DNA from: Verrucomicrobiota bacterium
GTDB taxonomy: Bacteria; Verrucomicrobiota; Verrucomicrobiia; Limisphaerales; DSYF01
Assembly: GCA_025457615.1 (NCBI GenBank)
Contig: JALOTZ010000020.1
Location: forward strand, 1-52,653
Reading direction: 5' to 3'
Length of the DNA: 52,653 nt
Shown: positions 24,524-32,763 of the stretch, piece after piece
Layout: every line of letters begins with the position of its first letter
Position numbering within the stretch: the first letter of the stretch is position 1
Position numbers and translations under genes: made by a program
Notes under the pieces: generated by a model
What the model saw: the letters and a program-made list of their open reading frames with translations, nothing else
What the model was told of the DNA's origin: nothing
The model's database searches: none

Positions 24524-25204
24524 ATGACGCACCACGAACAAGAACTCTCGGAGCTGAAACAACGCCTGTTGAACATGGGCAGCCGGGCCGAACTGGCGGT
24601 GGCCCAGGCCATCGAGGCGCTGACCAACCGCGACGCCGACCTCGCGCGCCGCGTGCGCGAGGGAGACACGGCCATCGACCAGTTGGAGCTGGAGATCGAT
24701 GACCAGGCCGTACGGCTGCTCTCGCACGCCCCCCTGGCCGGCGACCTCCGGCTTGTGCTGGTGATCATGCGCGCCTCGCAGAACCTCGAACGCGTCGCCG
24801 ACGAGGCCTGCAAAATCGCCAATCGCGCCCGCGACCTGACCGACGAACCCCCACTCAAGGCCGCCGTGGACATTCCCCATATCGCCCGGATGGTCCTCGA
24901 CATGGTCAAACGCGTGCTGGACGCCTTTGTTCGGGGGGATGTGGACGAAGCCCGGTCCCTCATTCCCCTGGACAAGGAGGTGGACGCCCTGCACAAGGAA
25001 TACTCGGAACGTTTGGTCGGCCTGATGACCCAGGACCCGGACACCATCCAGCGCTGCCTCCATTACCTGACCATCATCAAGCGCCTGGAACGCATTGCAG
25101 ATCACGCCAAGAACATGGCCGAGGAGATCGTCTTCATGTGCGAAGCCCAGGACATCCGCCATGCCGCCAAACTGGGCACGCCCCCCCAGGAGCCAGCCCC
25201 CTGA
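24524..25204 (+). CDS. phoU: PhoU phosphate-signalling regulator (right operon)
   Basis: A standard-length PhoU (226 residues) made of two three-helix bundles with ExxxD metal-binding motifs NLERVADEACKIA (about residues 86-98) and KRLERIADHAKNMAEE (about 186-201). It links the state of the Pst transporter to the phosphate two-component system and limits uptake when phosphate is plentiful. It is the last gene of the right operon, 14 bp after pstB. Unlike the PhoU of the left operon it has no extra phosphatase-like domain. The short tail after residue 205 is Pro-rich. Confidence 0.95.
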   Translation: MTHHEQELSELKQRLLNMGSRAELAVAQAIEALTNRDADLARRVREGDTAIDQLELEIDDQAVRLLSHAPLAGDLRLVLVIMRASQNLERVADEACKIANRARDLTDEPPLKAAVDIPHIARMVLDMVKRVLDAFVRGDVDEARSLIPLDKEVDALHKEYSERLVGLMTQDPDTIQRCLHYLTIIKRLERIADHAKNMAEEIVFMCEAQDIRHAAKLGTPPQEPAP

Positions 25205-25410
25205 GAACCCCCCGCAGCCAAGACCTTGCGTTTCCCCGTTAGATCTCCCCGGCCCCTTGGACCTTGCGACCCACAGCCTCGCGTGTCTGCCGGCCCCGCG
25301 TGCCTTGGGGGGTGGCCATCCGGTGAGCAGTTTGTGAACAACTCGTTGCCTGAACGACACGTGGTCGTGACATGGCTGCCCGACGTTACCCCAGGCTCCG
25401 CGATCGAGTC

Positions 25411-27405
25411 ATGAAACGAATCCTCATCCTCACGGCGGGCTTTGGCGACGGCCACAACGCCGCAGCCCGGAATCTCCGCCACGGAATCGAATCCATCTCC
25501 GACGAGGCCAAGGTGGAAGTGCTGGACCTGTTTGAATCCACCTACGGCTCGCTCAACACCCTGATGCGGCACGCCTACCAGGGGGTGGTGCAATACGCCC
25601 CGACCGTCTGGGCAGGGGTGTTTTCGGTGTTCGACAACCCGGCCCTGTTCCGGCGCCAGGTCAACGGCCTCAGCCGTTTGCGTGACAGCCTCGCCCAGGT
25701 GCTCAACGAGTCGGAACCGGACTGCGTCGTTTCCACCTACCCGGTGTACGCGCACCTGATCGACGACCTGTACCGCGATCACGCCGAACGCCCTTTCCGC
25801 CTGATCACGGTGGTGACGGATTCGCTCACAATCTGCTCGGCCTGGTATCGGGCCTCGATCGACGTCCTGGTGGTGCCGAATGACGAGACGCGTGAAGTGT
25901 TGATCGAGGCCGGCGTGGCTCGAGGCCGGATCCAGGCGCTGGGCTTCCCGGTGAGCCTCGACTTCACCCTGGACCGTCCCCAGCCGATGTCGGCGCCCCA
26001 GAAGGGCGAGCCGCGCCGGATCCTTTACCCCATTAACACGGGCAAGAAGAAGAGCGGCAGGGTCATCGAGCGCCTCCTGGATCTGCCCGACACCCACCTG
26101 ACCATCACGGTGGGACGCGATGCCGGCCTGCGCGCCGAATTGCATGAACGGTTCCGCCACCAACCAGATCGGGTCCGGGTGCTGGGCTGGACCAACTCGA
26201 TGCCCAAGCTGTTGATGTCCCATCACCTGGTGATCACCAAGGCCGGGGGCGCCATGGTGCAGGAAGCCCTGGCCGGCCACTGCCCCCTCATCCTCAACCA
26301 GGTCATTCCCGGACAGGAGGAAGGCAATGCGCGCCTGGTCGAGAAACTCGGCGCCGGGATGGTGGTCGAGAAAAGCAAACACATCGCAGCGGCGGTCGAG
26401 GAGGCGTTTGCCGACAAATCCAAACTCTGGCGCCGCTGGCAGGAGAACATCCAGAAGGCCGGCCACCCCGATGCCGCCCTGCGCGTGGCGGAACTGGCCT
26501 TGGCGGAATCGCATCACGGTTCCCGCGAACCCCGCTCCGTGAAGTTGTTCGAGGAACCCGCCGCACCGCCCGCGGTCGCCACCCCCCACCCGCACAAGCC
26601 GCCGGCGGCCAAAGCCCTGCTGTGCGATTTCCATATCCACACCAACTATTCCGACGGACGCCTCGCCCTGCCTGAGGTGGTGGACTTCTATGGCCGGCGC
26701 GGGTTCGACTGCATCTGCATCACGGACCACGTGGCCGACCCGCGGCGGTTGATCGGCAGAATGGGTGAACTGATCAACCTCACCATCCCGTACGCGCAGT
26801 TGGAGGAGTATTTCGACATGGTCGAGCGCGAGCGCAAGCGCGCCTGGCGCAAGTACAGCATGCGGGTGATGACTGGAATTGAGTTCAACAAGGAGGGGTT
26901 CACCAAGAAGACGTCCGGCCACCTGCTGGGACTGGATCTCAAGGCGCCCATCGACCCGGCCCTGGGTTTCGTGGAGATCATCGCCCAGATCCAGAGCCAG
27001 GGCGGACTGTCGGTGGCCGCCCACCCGCACCTGCTCAAGTCCGAGTGGGGCAAAAACACCCTGTATCTCTGGGAAAACCAGGAACTCTTCGCCCCCATCA
27101 TCGACGCCTGGGAAATCGCCAACCGCAACAACATCTTCACGCCCGTGGGCCTGAAACGATTCGCCTTCCTCGCCAACAGCGACTTCCACAAGCCCAAACA
27201 CATCTATTCCTGGAAAACCCTGCTCCACTGCGACAACGACCCGGACGCCATCAAGGACTGTGTCCGCCGCAACGAACATGTGGCGCTGACCCTGTATCGG
27301 GACGGCCTGACCGGCGAAGCCTTGCGTGCCCAACCCCGCACGCTGCCTCTCCGCGCCAGCGAAATCGAGGCCCTGCCGGCCAAACTCTTCGGCGCGCCCA
27401 TCTGA
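25411..27405 (+). CDS. MGDG-synthase-like glycosyltransferase fused to a PHP phosphoesterase domain
   Basis: A 664-residue fusion. The N-terminal half resembles the MGDG synthase/UgtP family (GT28 type), which transfers a sugar from a nucleotide sugar to diacylglycerol: LILTAGFGDGHNAAARNL at the start, a conserved YPVYAH region and the donor-site stretch ITKAGGAMVQEALAGHCPL. After a Pro/Ala linker (about 380-400), residues 403-660 form a PHP metal-dependent phosphoesterase with DFHIHTNYSDG, CICITDH, GIEFN, AAHPHLL and NSDFHKPKH, so the metal ligands are present. The preferred start is ATG 25411; one 39 bp upstream is possible. It lies 206 bp after phoU on the same strand. This suggests a role in replacing phospholipids by glycolipids during phosphate starvation, although I see no clear PHO box in front of it. 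Confidence 0.85.
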   Translation: MKRILILTAGFGDGHNAAARNLRHGIESISDEAKVEVLDLFESTYGSLNTLMRHAYQGVVQYAPTVWAGVFSVFDNPALFRRQVNGLSRLRDSLAQVLNESEPDCVVSTYPVYAHLIDDLYRDHAERPFRLITVVTDSLTICSAWYRASIDVLVVPNDETREVLIEAGVARGRIQALGFPVSLDFTLDRPQPMSAPQKGEPRRILYPINTGKKKSGRVIERLLDLPDTHLTITVGRDAGLRAELHERFRHQPDRVRVLGWTNSMPKLLMSHHLVITKAGGAMVQEALAGHCPLILNQVIPGQEEGNARLVEKLGAGMVVEKSKHIAAAVEEAFADKSKLWRRWQENIQKAGHPDAALRVAELALAESHHGSREPRSVKLFEEPAAPPAVATPHPHKPPAAKALLCDFHIHTNYSDGRLALPEVVDFYGRRGFDCICITDHVADPRRLIGRMGELINLTIPYAQLEEYFDMVERERKRAWRKYSMRVMTGIEFNKEGFTKKTSGHLLGLDLKAPIDPALGFVEIIAQIQSQGGLSVAAHPHLLKSEWGKNTLYLWENQELFAPIIDAWEIANRNNIFTPVGLKRFAFLANSDFHKPKHIYSWKTLLHCDNDPDAIKDCVRRNEHVALTLYRDGLTGEALRAQPRTLPLRASEIEALPAKLFGAPI

Positions 27406-27764
27406 GGGGGCCAAGGCGCCGGCCGGCCGGCGGCAAAGGAGCCGCGCAAAGCAACGGGGAACCCCAACCGAGGGGTAGGAGCCAACGTGAGGAGGCTTTC
27501 TCCCGGAGCAACACATTGAATCGCTTCCGTTCCACCTGCATCTCCACCGCTTTCAAAGTGCTTTCCTCGCCCCGTGGGCTGTTCATGCCCGTTGCCAGGC
27601 CTCCATCATCGATCTTCCCTTTCGTTCCATACCTTTCCTTTCATCGACGCTCTCGGCGTCGATTTGGGCGGCCAAATATTTGGCGATTGTTTGGCGAGAG
27701 GTCCGGTAAACGGCATAAGATGCGGTGGATCGGACAGGTCTGGCGAGTCGCCCTGCGTACGCAA
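27406..27764. other. Gene-free stretch with small palindromes
   Basis: No convincing gene. It holds a copy of the dispersed GTGAGGAGGCTTTCT repeat (27478-27502), a hairpin ATCGACGC-TCTCG-GCGTCGAT at 27643-27663 and the palindrome GCCAAATATTTGGC at 27671-27684. Open frames crossing it lack protein-like features. Confidence 0.5.
27478..27502 (+). repeat. Dispersed short repeat, copy A
   Basis: GGAGCC, three variable bases, then GTGAGGAGGCTTTCT. The last 15 bases occur identically at 44184-44198, and diverged inverted copies lie at 29515-29534 and 29561-29580. Confidence 0.6.
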
Positions 27765-27797
27765 CAAGCCCCTGCGAGCCAGGCTCGTAGGGGCTTG
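27765..27797 (-). terminator. Strong hairpin downstream of initiator tRNA
   Basis: CAAGCCCCT and AGGGGCTTG pair around an inner CGAGCC/GGCTCG stem, giving about 15 bp of stem only 4 bp after the tRNA 3' end. There is no long T-run after it, so it may act as a weak terminator or a processing signal for the tRNA transcript. Confidence 0.55.
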
Positions 27798-27801
27798 AAA
27801 T

Positions 27802-27878
<77 letters not shown>

Positions 27879-28007
27879 ATCACGCTGCGGACGCACATCT
27901 TGGCAGAGTTCGAAGCCAGTGCAAGAGCGTTTTATCCGAGTTTCGAGGCCACGGCGCAGCGTGGCCCCACCGTTGTTTGTGGATCGAAGGCACGACGCAG
28001 CGTGGAC

Positions 28008-29369
28008 CTACCGTGCTCTGGGAGCCGAGACGGCGCAGGGGGCGAGGATGGCTTCAGTCATGCCGTGGATGATCTTCTTGTCGGCGGGACAGATGGTGGC
28101 AAGCACTCCGCACAACCGCGCGCGGGCCCCTGCCCCTTCGCCGCTCACAAAGTAATAGGGACACAGCCGAACGCGTCCTTCCATGGGCACAACCGTGTCC
28201 CGATCGAAATCGTACCAGGAGGACTTCACCAGGGCCGGCTTGGCAAATCGTTGCAACACCCAGGGGGTCTGAGGAAACTCGCGCAGCGCACGATCCACGC
28301 CGGCAGCCCAGTCGGCATGCGACAGGTCGCTGCCCAGATAGACTCCGCGCGCACCCCAGGCGTGCGGGGCGAAACCGGACACCTTGAGGATGAGTTCGCG
28401 TTCGCGGTGCGACAGAGCCTTCAGTTGCTGCCAGTCCGTGAGGTTCAGTTCCGGAACCGCGCCCTGCGGTGGAAGCGGAGCCGGGTCCACAACCCAGGTG
28501 TAGGGAATGTGGGCCATGAGACGCCGGAGGAATCCCTCACCCAACTGTACGCGCCAGAAGTCGCGCAAGTTGCGGTTCCACAAGAGGGCGAACAGAAGCT
28601 TTTCCTCGAAGATGGTCTTGGGCGGTGGAGTGAGCCGGATCCGCCGCTCCGCCGCCAACTCAAAGATCTGCCGGTGGTTCTCCACGTTGGCCAGATCGAA
28701 CAGCTCGAAGAATCGATACACCGCATCGCCCTCGGCGAAACCGGCGAATCGGGAATTGTGAACGGTGAACCGGGAACCAAGCTGCGCGGCCAGCCACTCC
28801 ATCTCCGGCCGGTACGTGGCAGCTTCCTCCGAGACAATGATGCGGACATTGGGCGCGTCCCCAAAGATGGAGGCAAAGCCCTCCAGCATGGAGGAGCGGC
28901 CCCCGATCAGCTCGGCGTTCCCCGCTCCGCATTCCACGTGGGAGTAGGTTTGATTGAGCCACGCGGTCAGGCCGATGCCGCCGGGCACGCTGTCCAGTTC
29001 GGTGATGCTGAATCCGTCCTCGGTGAGCAGGATGTCCGGACGGATGACGCGGGGGAGTTCATTCTTGAAGGCCGGGTTGTGTTGCAGGGCGGCCAACTCC
29101 GCGGGCTTGCCTTGGTCGAGCCAGGAGGCGACCCAGCCTGGCTGCTTTCCCTCAATGCTCTGGCGATAGAGGAGGTTGACGGATTGATAGAACTTCAGGA
29201 GCGCCCGGCCGAGGGTTTCCAACTCCCCGACCAGTTCCGGCCCAACCGGAAAAGGTTCGACGGCGATGCGCCAGGAGTGGTCGGCGAACAAACCGCCGTC
29301 AGGCAGCGCGGATCGAACCAATTTCGCACGTTCAGCGTGGTTGGTTGGAGCTGGGGTTCCCTCGGTCAT
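28008..29369 (-). CDS. Hypothetical protein, possibly ATP-grasp-like
   Basis: A 453-residue soluble protein of a family I cannot name with certainty. It contains RPDILLTEDGFSITELDSVP followed by GGIGLTAWLNQTY, and later LNLTDWQQLKALSHRERELI and WVLQRFAKPALV. The acidic-Gly pattern and the basic strand motifs recall circularly permuted ATP-grasp ligases such as the glutathionylspermidine-synthase type, but I could not verify catalytic residues. No signal peptide or membrane segment is visible. ATG at 29369 (MTEGTPAPTNHAERAKL) is preferred to the upstream ATG at 29420, whose extension is of low complexity. It stands alone between the initiator tRNA and proA. Confidence 0.7.
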   Translation of the reverse strand: MTEGTPAPTNHAERAKLVRSALPDGGLFADHSWRIAVEPFPVGPELVGELETLGRALLKFYQSVNLLYRQSIEGKQPGWVASWLDQGKPAELAALQHNPAFKNELPRVIRPDILLTEDGFSITELDSVPGGIGLTAWLNQTYSHVECGAGNAELIGGRSSMLEGFASIFGDAPNVRIIVSEEAATYRPEMEWLAAQLGSRFTVHNSRFAGFAEGDAVYRFFELFDLANVENHRQIFELAAERRIRLTPPPKTIFEEKLLFALLWNRNLRDFWRVQLGEGFLRRLMAHIPYTWVVDPAPLPPQGAVPELNLTDWQQLKALSHRERELILKVSGFAPHAWGARGVYLGSDLSHADWAAGVDRALREFPQTPWVLQRFAKPALVKSSWYDFDRDTVVPMEGRVRLCPYYFVSGEGAGARARLCGVLATICPADKKIIHGMTEAILAPCAVSAPRAR

Positions 29370-29514
29370 GTGAGATGGAAGATCGCCCCCTGCGGCGGGG
29401 GCCGACCCGGCAAAAGGCATGGGGCACGCGACTCCATGCGGCCAAAACGTCGGGGCCGCGCCGGGTGCGGCCGTAGCGCCGACACAGTGGCATCCGGCCG
29501 CCGGCCCGATCTGC

Positions 29515-29580
29515 AGGAGCCGGAGTGAGAAGGCTTAGGTGCAAACATCCCGGCATGGTGGCCTCCTTACGCCGGCTCCT
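29515..29580. repeat. Inverted pair of the dispersed GTGAGGAGGCTT-type repeat
   Basis: AGGAGCCGGAGTGAGAAGGC at 29515-29534 faces GCCTCCTTACGCCGGCTCCT at 29561-29580; 17 of 20 positions can pair. This lies in the 279-bp gap between proA and the unknown gene, both on the minus strand. The remainder of that gap shows no gene I can support. Confidence 0.55.
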
Positions 29581-29648
29581 GCCGGAAGGGGATTGATTCA
29601 TGGCAATGACAGAGACCGGACTGGCTGGAGGCAGAACCACGAGCAGGC

Positions 29649-30935
29649 TCACGTGCGGATCTGGCCGGTGCCGAACCCCAACCATTTGTAGCTGGTCAAT
29701 TCCTCGAGTCCCATGGGGCCACGCGCGCCGACCTTGTCGGTGCTGATGCCGATCTCCGCGCCCATGCCGAACTCGCCGCCGTCGGTGAAACGCGTACTGG
29801 CATTCCAATAGACAGCCGCCGCGTCCGTGCCGGCCATGAACTGGCGCGCGTGCGCCTGGTTCGCGGTGACAATGCTCTCGGAATGGGCCGAGCCGTATTG
29901 ATTGATGTGGTCCACCGCCCCTGGCACGCCATCCACGACACGCACGTTCAGGATGTAGTCGTTGTACTCCGTGTAGTAGTCCTGCTCGGTCGCCCGTCGG
30001 ATTGCGAAATGCGGATTGCGGATGGCGGATTGGAGGATCGCTTCCGAATCCGGGTCCACACGCAGTTCGACGTGCTTTTCGCCCAACAGTTCGCCGATTC
30101 GGGGAAGAAATGCGGTCGCGATGCTGCGGTCCACGAGGAGGGTCTCCATGGCGTTGCAGACGCCGGGACGCTGGCACTTGGCGTTGAAGGCGATTTCCTC
30201 GGCCATCTTCAGGTCCGCCTCAGCATCCACATAGACATGGCAGACGCCCTTGTAGTGTTTGATCACCGGCACCTTGGAACAGTCCGTCACTGCCCGGATC
30301 AAGCCTTCGCCGCCGCGCGGCATGCAAAGGTCCACATACTGGGTCAGCGACAGCAGGATCGGAACGGCCTCGCGATCGGTGGTGGGGACCACCTGGATGG
30401 CGGCGGCCGGGAACGAGGGCAGCGCGCGTGGTCCAGCTTCAATCATCAGGCGGGCGATGACTTGGTTGGAGTGGAAGGCTTCCTTGCCACCCCGCAGGAT
30501 GGTGGCATTGCCGGACTTGAAGCACAGGCTGGCGGCATCCGCCGTCACATTGGGACGGGATTCGTAGATAATGACGATGACGCCGATGGGGGTGCTGACC
30601 TTTTGGAGCTTGAGGCCATTCGGCCGCGTGCGTTCATCGAGGATGCGGCCCACCGGATCGGGCAGGGCGGCGACTTCCCTCAAGCCGTTTGCCATTCCCG
30701 CAATGCGTTTGCCGTCCAACTTGAGCCGGTCCAGCATGGCGTGGCTCAGGCCCATCTGTTCGCCGGCCCACATGTCCTTGGCGTTGGCTTCCTGAATGGC
30801 CGACTTGCCCTCCTCCAGGGCATCGGCCATCGCCCGCAGACAGGCGTTCTTCTCCTCGGTGGACAACAACGCCAACCGGCGCGAGGCGGCCTTGGCGTTG
30901 GCGGCCAACGCCGTCATTTGATCCTTCAAAACCAT
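29649..30935 (-). CDS. proA: Gamma-glutamyl phosphate reductase
   Basis: A 428-residue NADPH-dependent enzyme that reduces gamma-glutamyl phosphate to glutamate semialdehyde in proline synthesis. It belongs to the aldehyde-dehydrogenase superfamily. Characteristic stretches are STPIGVIVIIYESRPNVTAD, SGNATILRGGKEAFHSN, PRGGEGLIRAV, the catalytic Cys in KCQRPGVCNAMETLLV and FGMGAEIGISTDKVGARGPM. ATG at 30935 (MVLKDQMTALAANAKAA) is the family-like start. An unusual in-frame insertion (AILQSAIRNPHFAIRRA, at 29990-30042) comes from a GCGGATTGCGGA-type repeat and sits before TEQDYYTEYNDYIL. No proB is seen nearby. Confidence 0.95.
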   Translation of the reverse strand: MVLKDQMTALAANAKAASRRLALLSTEEKNACLRAMADALEEGKSAIQEANAKDMWAGEQMGLSHAMLDRLKLDGKRIAGMANGLREVAALPDPVGRILDERTRPNGLKLQKVSTPIGVIVIIYESRPNVTADAASLCFKSGNATILRGGKEAFHSNQVIARLMIEAGPRALPSFPAAAIQVVPTTDREAVPILLSLTQYVDLCMPRGGEGLIRAVTDCSKVPVIKHYKGVCHVYVDAEADLKMAEEIAFNAKCQRPGVCNAMETLLVDRSIATAFLPRIGELLGEKHVELRVDPDSEAILQSAIRNPHFAIRRATEQDYYTEYNDYILNVRVVDGVPGAVDHINQYGSAHSESIVTANQAHARQFMAGTDAAAVYWNASTRFTDGGEFGMGAEIGISTDKVGARGPMGLEELTSYKWLGFGTGQIRT

Positions 30936-31120
30936 GCGTGGAAGGTAGGCGAAAATGCGCCGGTTGAAAGCGGGAAGTTGCCGCTTGGCCCGAGCGGGGC
31001 GCATGCGGGGATGGAGATTGGCCAGGGACACGGGGCACGACTGCGACCCGGCAAAACGCAGCAGAAGAGTCGTGTCCGAATAGGCTCGCGGCAGGCGGCT
31101 GCCGTTCGCATGCTGGGCGG

Positions 31121-32200
31121 GTGCATCTCGAGCATTTGCGCCTGAGGGATTTTCGCAACTACGCGCGACTCGACGCGGATTTCGCGCCGGGATTTCACCT
31201 GCTGCTCGGGAACAACGCCCAGGGCAAGACCAACGTCCTGGAGGCCATCTATCTGCTGTCCACCCTGCGTTCGTTCCGGGGTGTGGGGGGGGCGCAGATG
31301 GTCCGGCACGGGCAGAAGGGCTATTTCGCGGGCGGCCTGGCGGTGCATCAAGGACGGCACGAGCTCAAGATGTATTGGTCGGCGGGCGAGCGCAATCTGG
31401 GTCTGGACGGACGCCCGGTGCGCAAGTTGACCGAGTATCTGGGCGTGCTGCGCACGGTGGTGTTTTGCACCGAAGATCTGCAATTGGTCAAAGGAACGGG
31501 GCGGATCCGGCGTCGGTTCATGGACCTGCTATTGTCGCAGACGCACCCCGCCTACCTGCCCCTGCTCCAGCGCTATGCTCGCGCCTTGCGGTCGCGAAAT
31601 GCGCTGCTCAAGCACTCCATTCTCGACGAGGCTGCGTTGGCAGGCTTCTCCGAGGAACTGGTCCGGGCCGGCAACGAGATCGTGCGCCTGCGCGAGGGAT
31701 TGATCCCCCGCGTTTCTCCTTTGGCTCGGCTGGCGTATCGCCGGATCTCGCAGGATGCGGAGGAATTGCGCATCGAGTATCAGCGCAGCGCCAAACAGGA
31801 TCTGGCGGTGGAACTGGCCCAATCACGCAAGCGCGAACGCAGCTACCGGACGACGCTGGTAGGGCCGCACCGCGACGACCTGCAGGTCACGCTCAACAGC
31901 CGGTCGGCTCTTCAGTATGGCAGCGAAGGGCAGAAGCGTTCCGTGGCCTTGTCGCTGAAAATGGCCCAGGCCGAGTACCTCACCGGCATCCAGGGTTCGC
32001 CTCCGGTGCTGCTGATTGACGACGTGATGGGCGAACTGGACGCCAAGCGGAGGAGCGGATTCCTGCCGCTCTTGGAACGCAGTCACCGGGCCGGCGGCCA
32101 GGCCTTCATGACCGCCACGGGGGAGAACTGGCCGGAGGAACTGGGAAAGCGGCTGCAGCGGTGGCGGGTGGAGGCGGGAAAGGTGACGGCCAGTGGGTAA
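31121..32200 (+). CDS. recF: DNA replication and repair protein RecF
   Basis: A 359-residue SMC-like ATPase that binds gapped DNA and helps load RecA in recombinational repair. The N-terminus MHLEHLRLRDFRNYARLDAD is typical. Walker A is GNNAQGKTN (about residues 30-38), the signature region is YGSEGQKRSVALSLKMAQ (about 266-283) and Walker B is PPVLLIDDVMGELD (about 293-306). The start is GTG at 31121; no in-frame ATG lies just upstream. It stands alone here, not next to dnaA-dnaN as in many bacteria, diverges from proA and converges with the Smr gene. Confidence 0.95.
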   Translation: MHLEHLRLRDFRNYARLDADFAPGFHLLLGNNAQGKTNVLEAIYLLSTLRSFRGVGGAQMVRHGQKGYFAGGLAVHQGRHELKMYWSAGERNLGLDGRPVRKLTEYLGVLRTVVFCTEDLQLVKGTGRIRRRFMDLLLSQTHPAYLPLLQRYARALRSRNALLKHSILDEAALAGFSEELVRAGNEIVRLREGLIPRVSPLARLAYRRISQDAEELRIEYQRSAKQDLAVELAQSRKRERSYRTTLVGPHRDDLQVTLNSRSALQYGSEGQKRSVALSLKMAQAEYLTGIQGSPPVLLIDDVMGELDAKRRSGFLPLLERSHRAGGQAFMTATGENWPEELGKRLQRWRVEAGKVTASG

Positions 32201-32424
32201 CGAAAATGGCCGGTGTGGCTATCGGGCATCCGCGATGGGATTCTCTTGATTCCCGCCTGAGTCACATCGACCTGACGCAACGTAGGCCCGTCTGTTCAGG
32301 CGTCAAGGGACGGGTTGAAGTGATTCTGGGAGGGGATTCCAGGCCATGGGGGCCGAGCTGGGTGTGTCGCTGGCGCCGACTCAGCAGCACCCTGCCGATG
32401 CGAAAGACATTGGGGACAGGCGGC
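32201..32424. other. Intergenic region between convergent recF and smr genes
   Basis: These 224 bp separate two converging genes. I see no clear bidirectional terminator with a T-run and no gene. Confidence 0.3.
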
Positions 32425-32763
32425 TTATTGGATCCAGAGGATGGTCACCCCTTCGTTGGTTGCATTAAGGTCAGGATCCCCACGCACCTCTGGAACAGCT
32501 TCCAACAACTCGAGAGCCTCCTTCTTGAAGATGGAGAAGTCTTCGCCGGGGATGAACTCACGGATCACGCCCTCCTTCTTGCGCAGTTTGAAGGACTTGC
32601 GGAGGCCAACGCAGAGGGTTCCCCCTTTGCCGGTCGAACCCCAGCCATGAATGATCTTCAGCACCCGAACCTTTTCACGCCGGGCCCGGCGCACCTGCTC
32701 GATCACGGCCCGGCGCGCCTCGTCCAGCGAAGGCATGTCCGCTTTGACATTGAAGGTCCGCAT
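32425..32763 (-). CDS. Small Smr-domain protein
   Basis: A 112-residue stand-alone Smr domain, related to the C-terminal domain of MutS2. Such domains bind branched nucleic acids or cleave RNA/DNA. The family elements are the initial helix (SLDEARRAVIEQVRRARR), the strand VRVLKIIHGWGSTGKGG with the conserved HGxG-like loop, and the final strand GVTILWI. ATG at 32763 overlaps the stop of the upstream barrel gene by one base, so the two may be translated together although their functions look unrelated. A longer frame starting at 32799 is not favoured, since it would extend into the barrel gene. Confidence 0.75.
   Translation of the reverse strand: MRTFNVKADMPSLDEARRAVIEQVRRARREKVRVLKIIHGWGSTGKGGTLCVGLRKSFKLRKKEGVIREFIPGEDFSIFKKEALELLEAVPEVRGDPDLNATNEGVTILWIQ

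Noticed and set aside
25334-25391. PHO box upstream of the glycosyltransferase/PHP gene
   Set aside because: GTGACAT at 25367 and GTTACCC at 25385 are 18 bp apart, not in 11-bp phase.
25102-27516. An 804-codon open frame on the minus strand opposite the glycosyltransferase/PHP gene
   Set aside because: It is a shadow of the high-GC plus-strand gene; the plus-strand product has clear domains and the minus-strand product has none.
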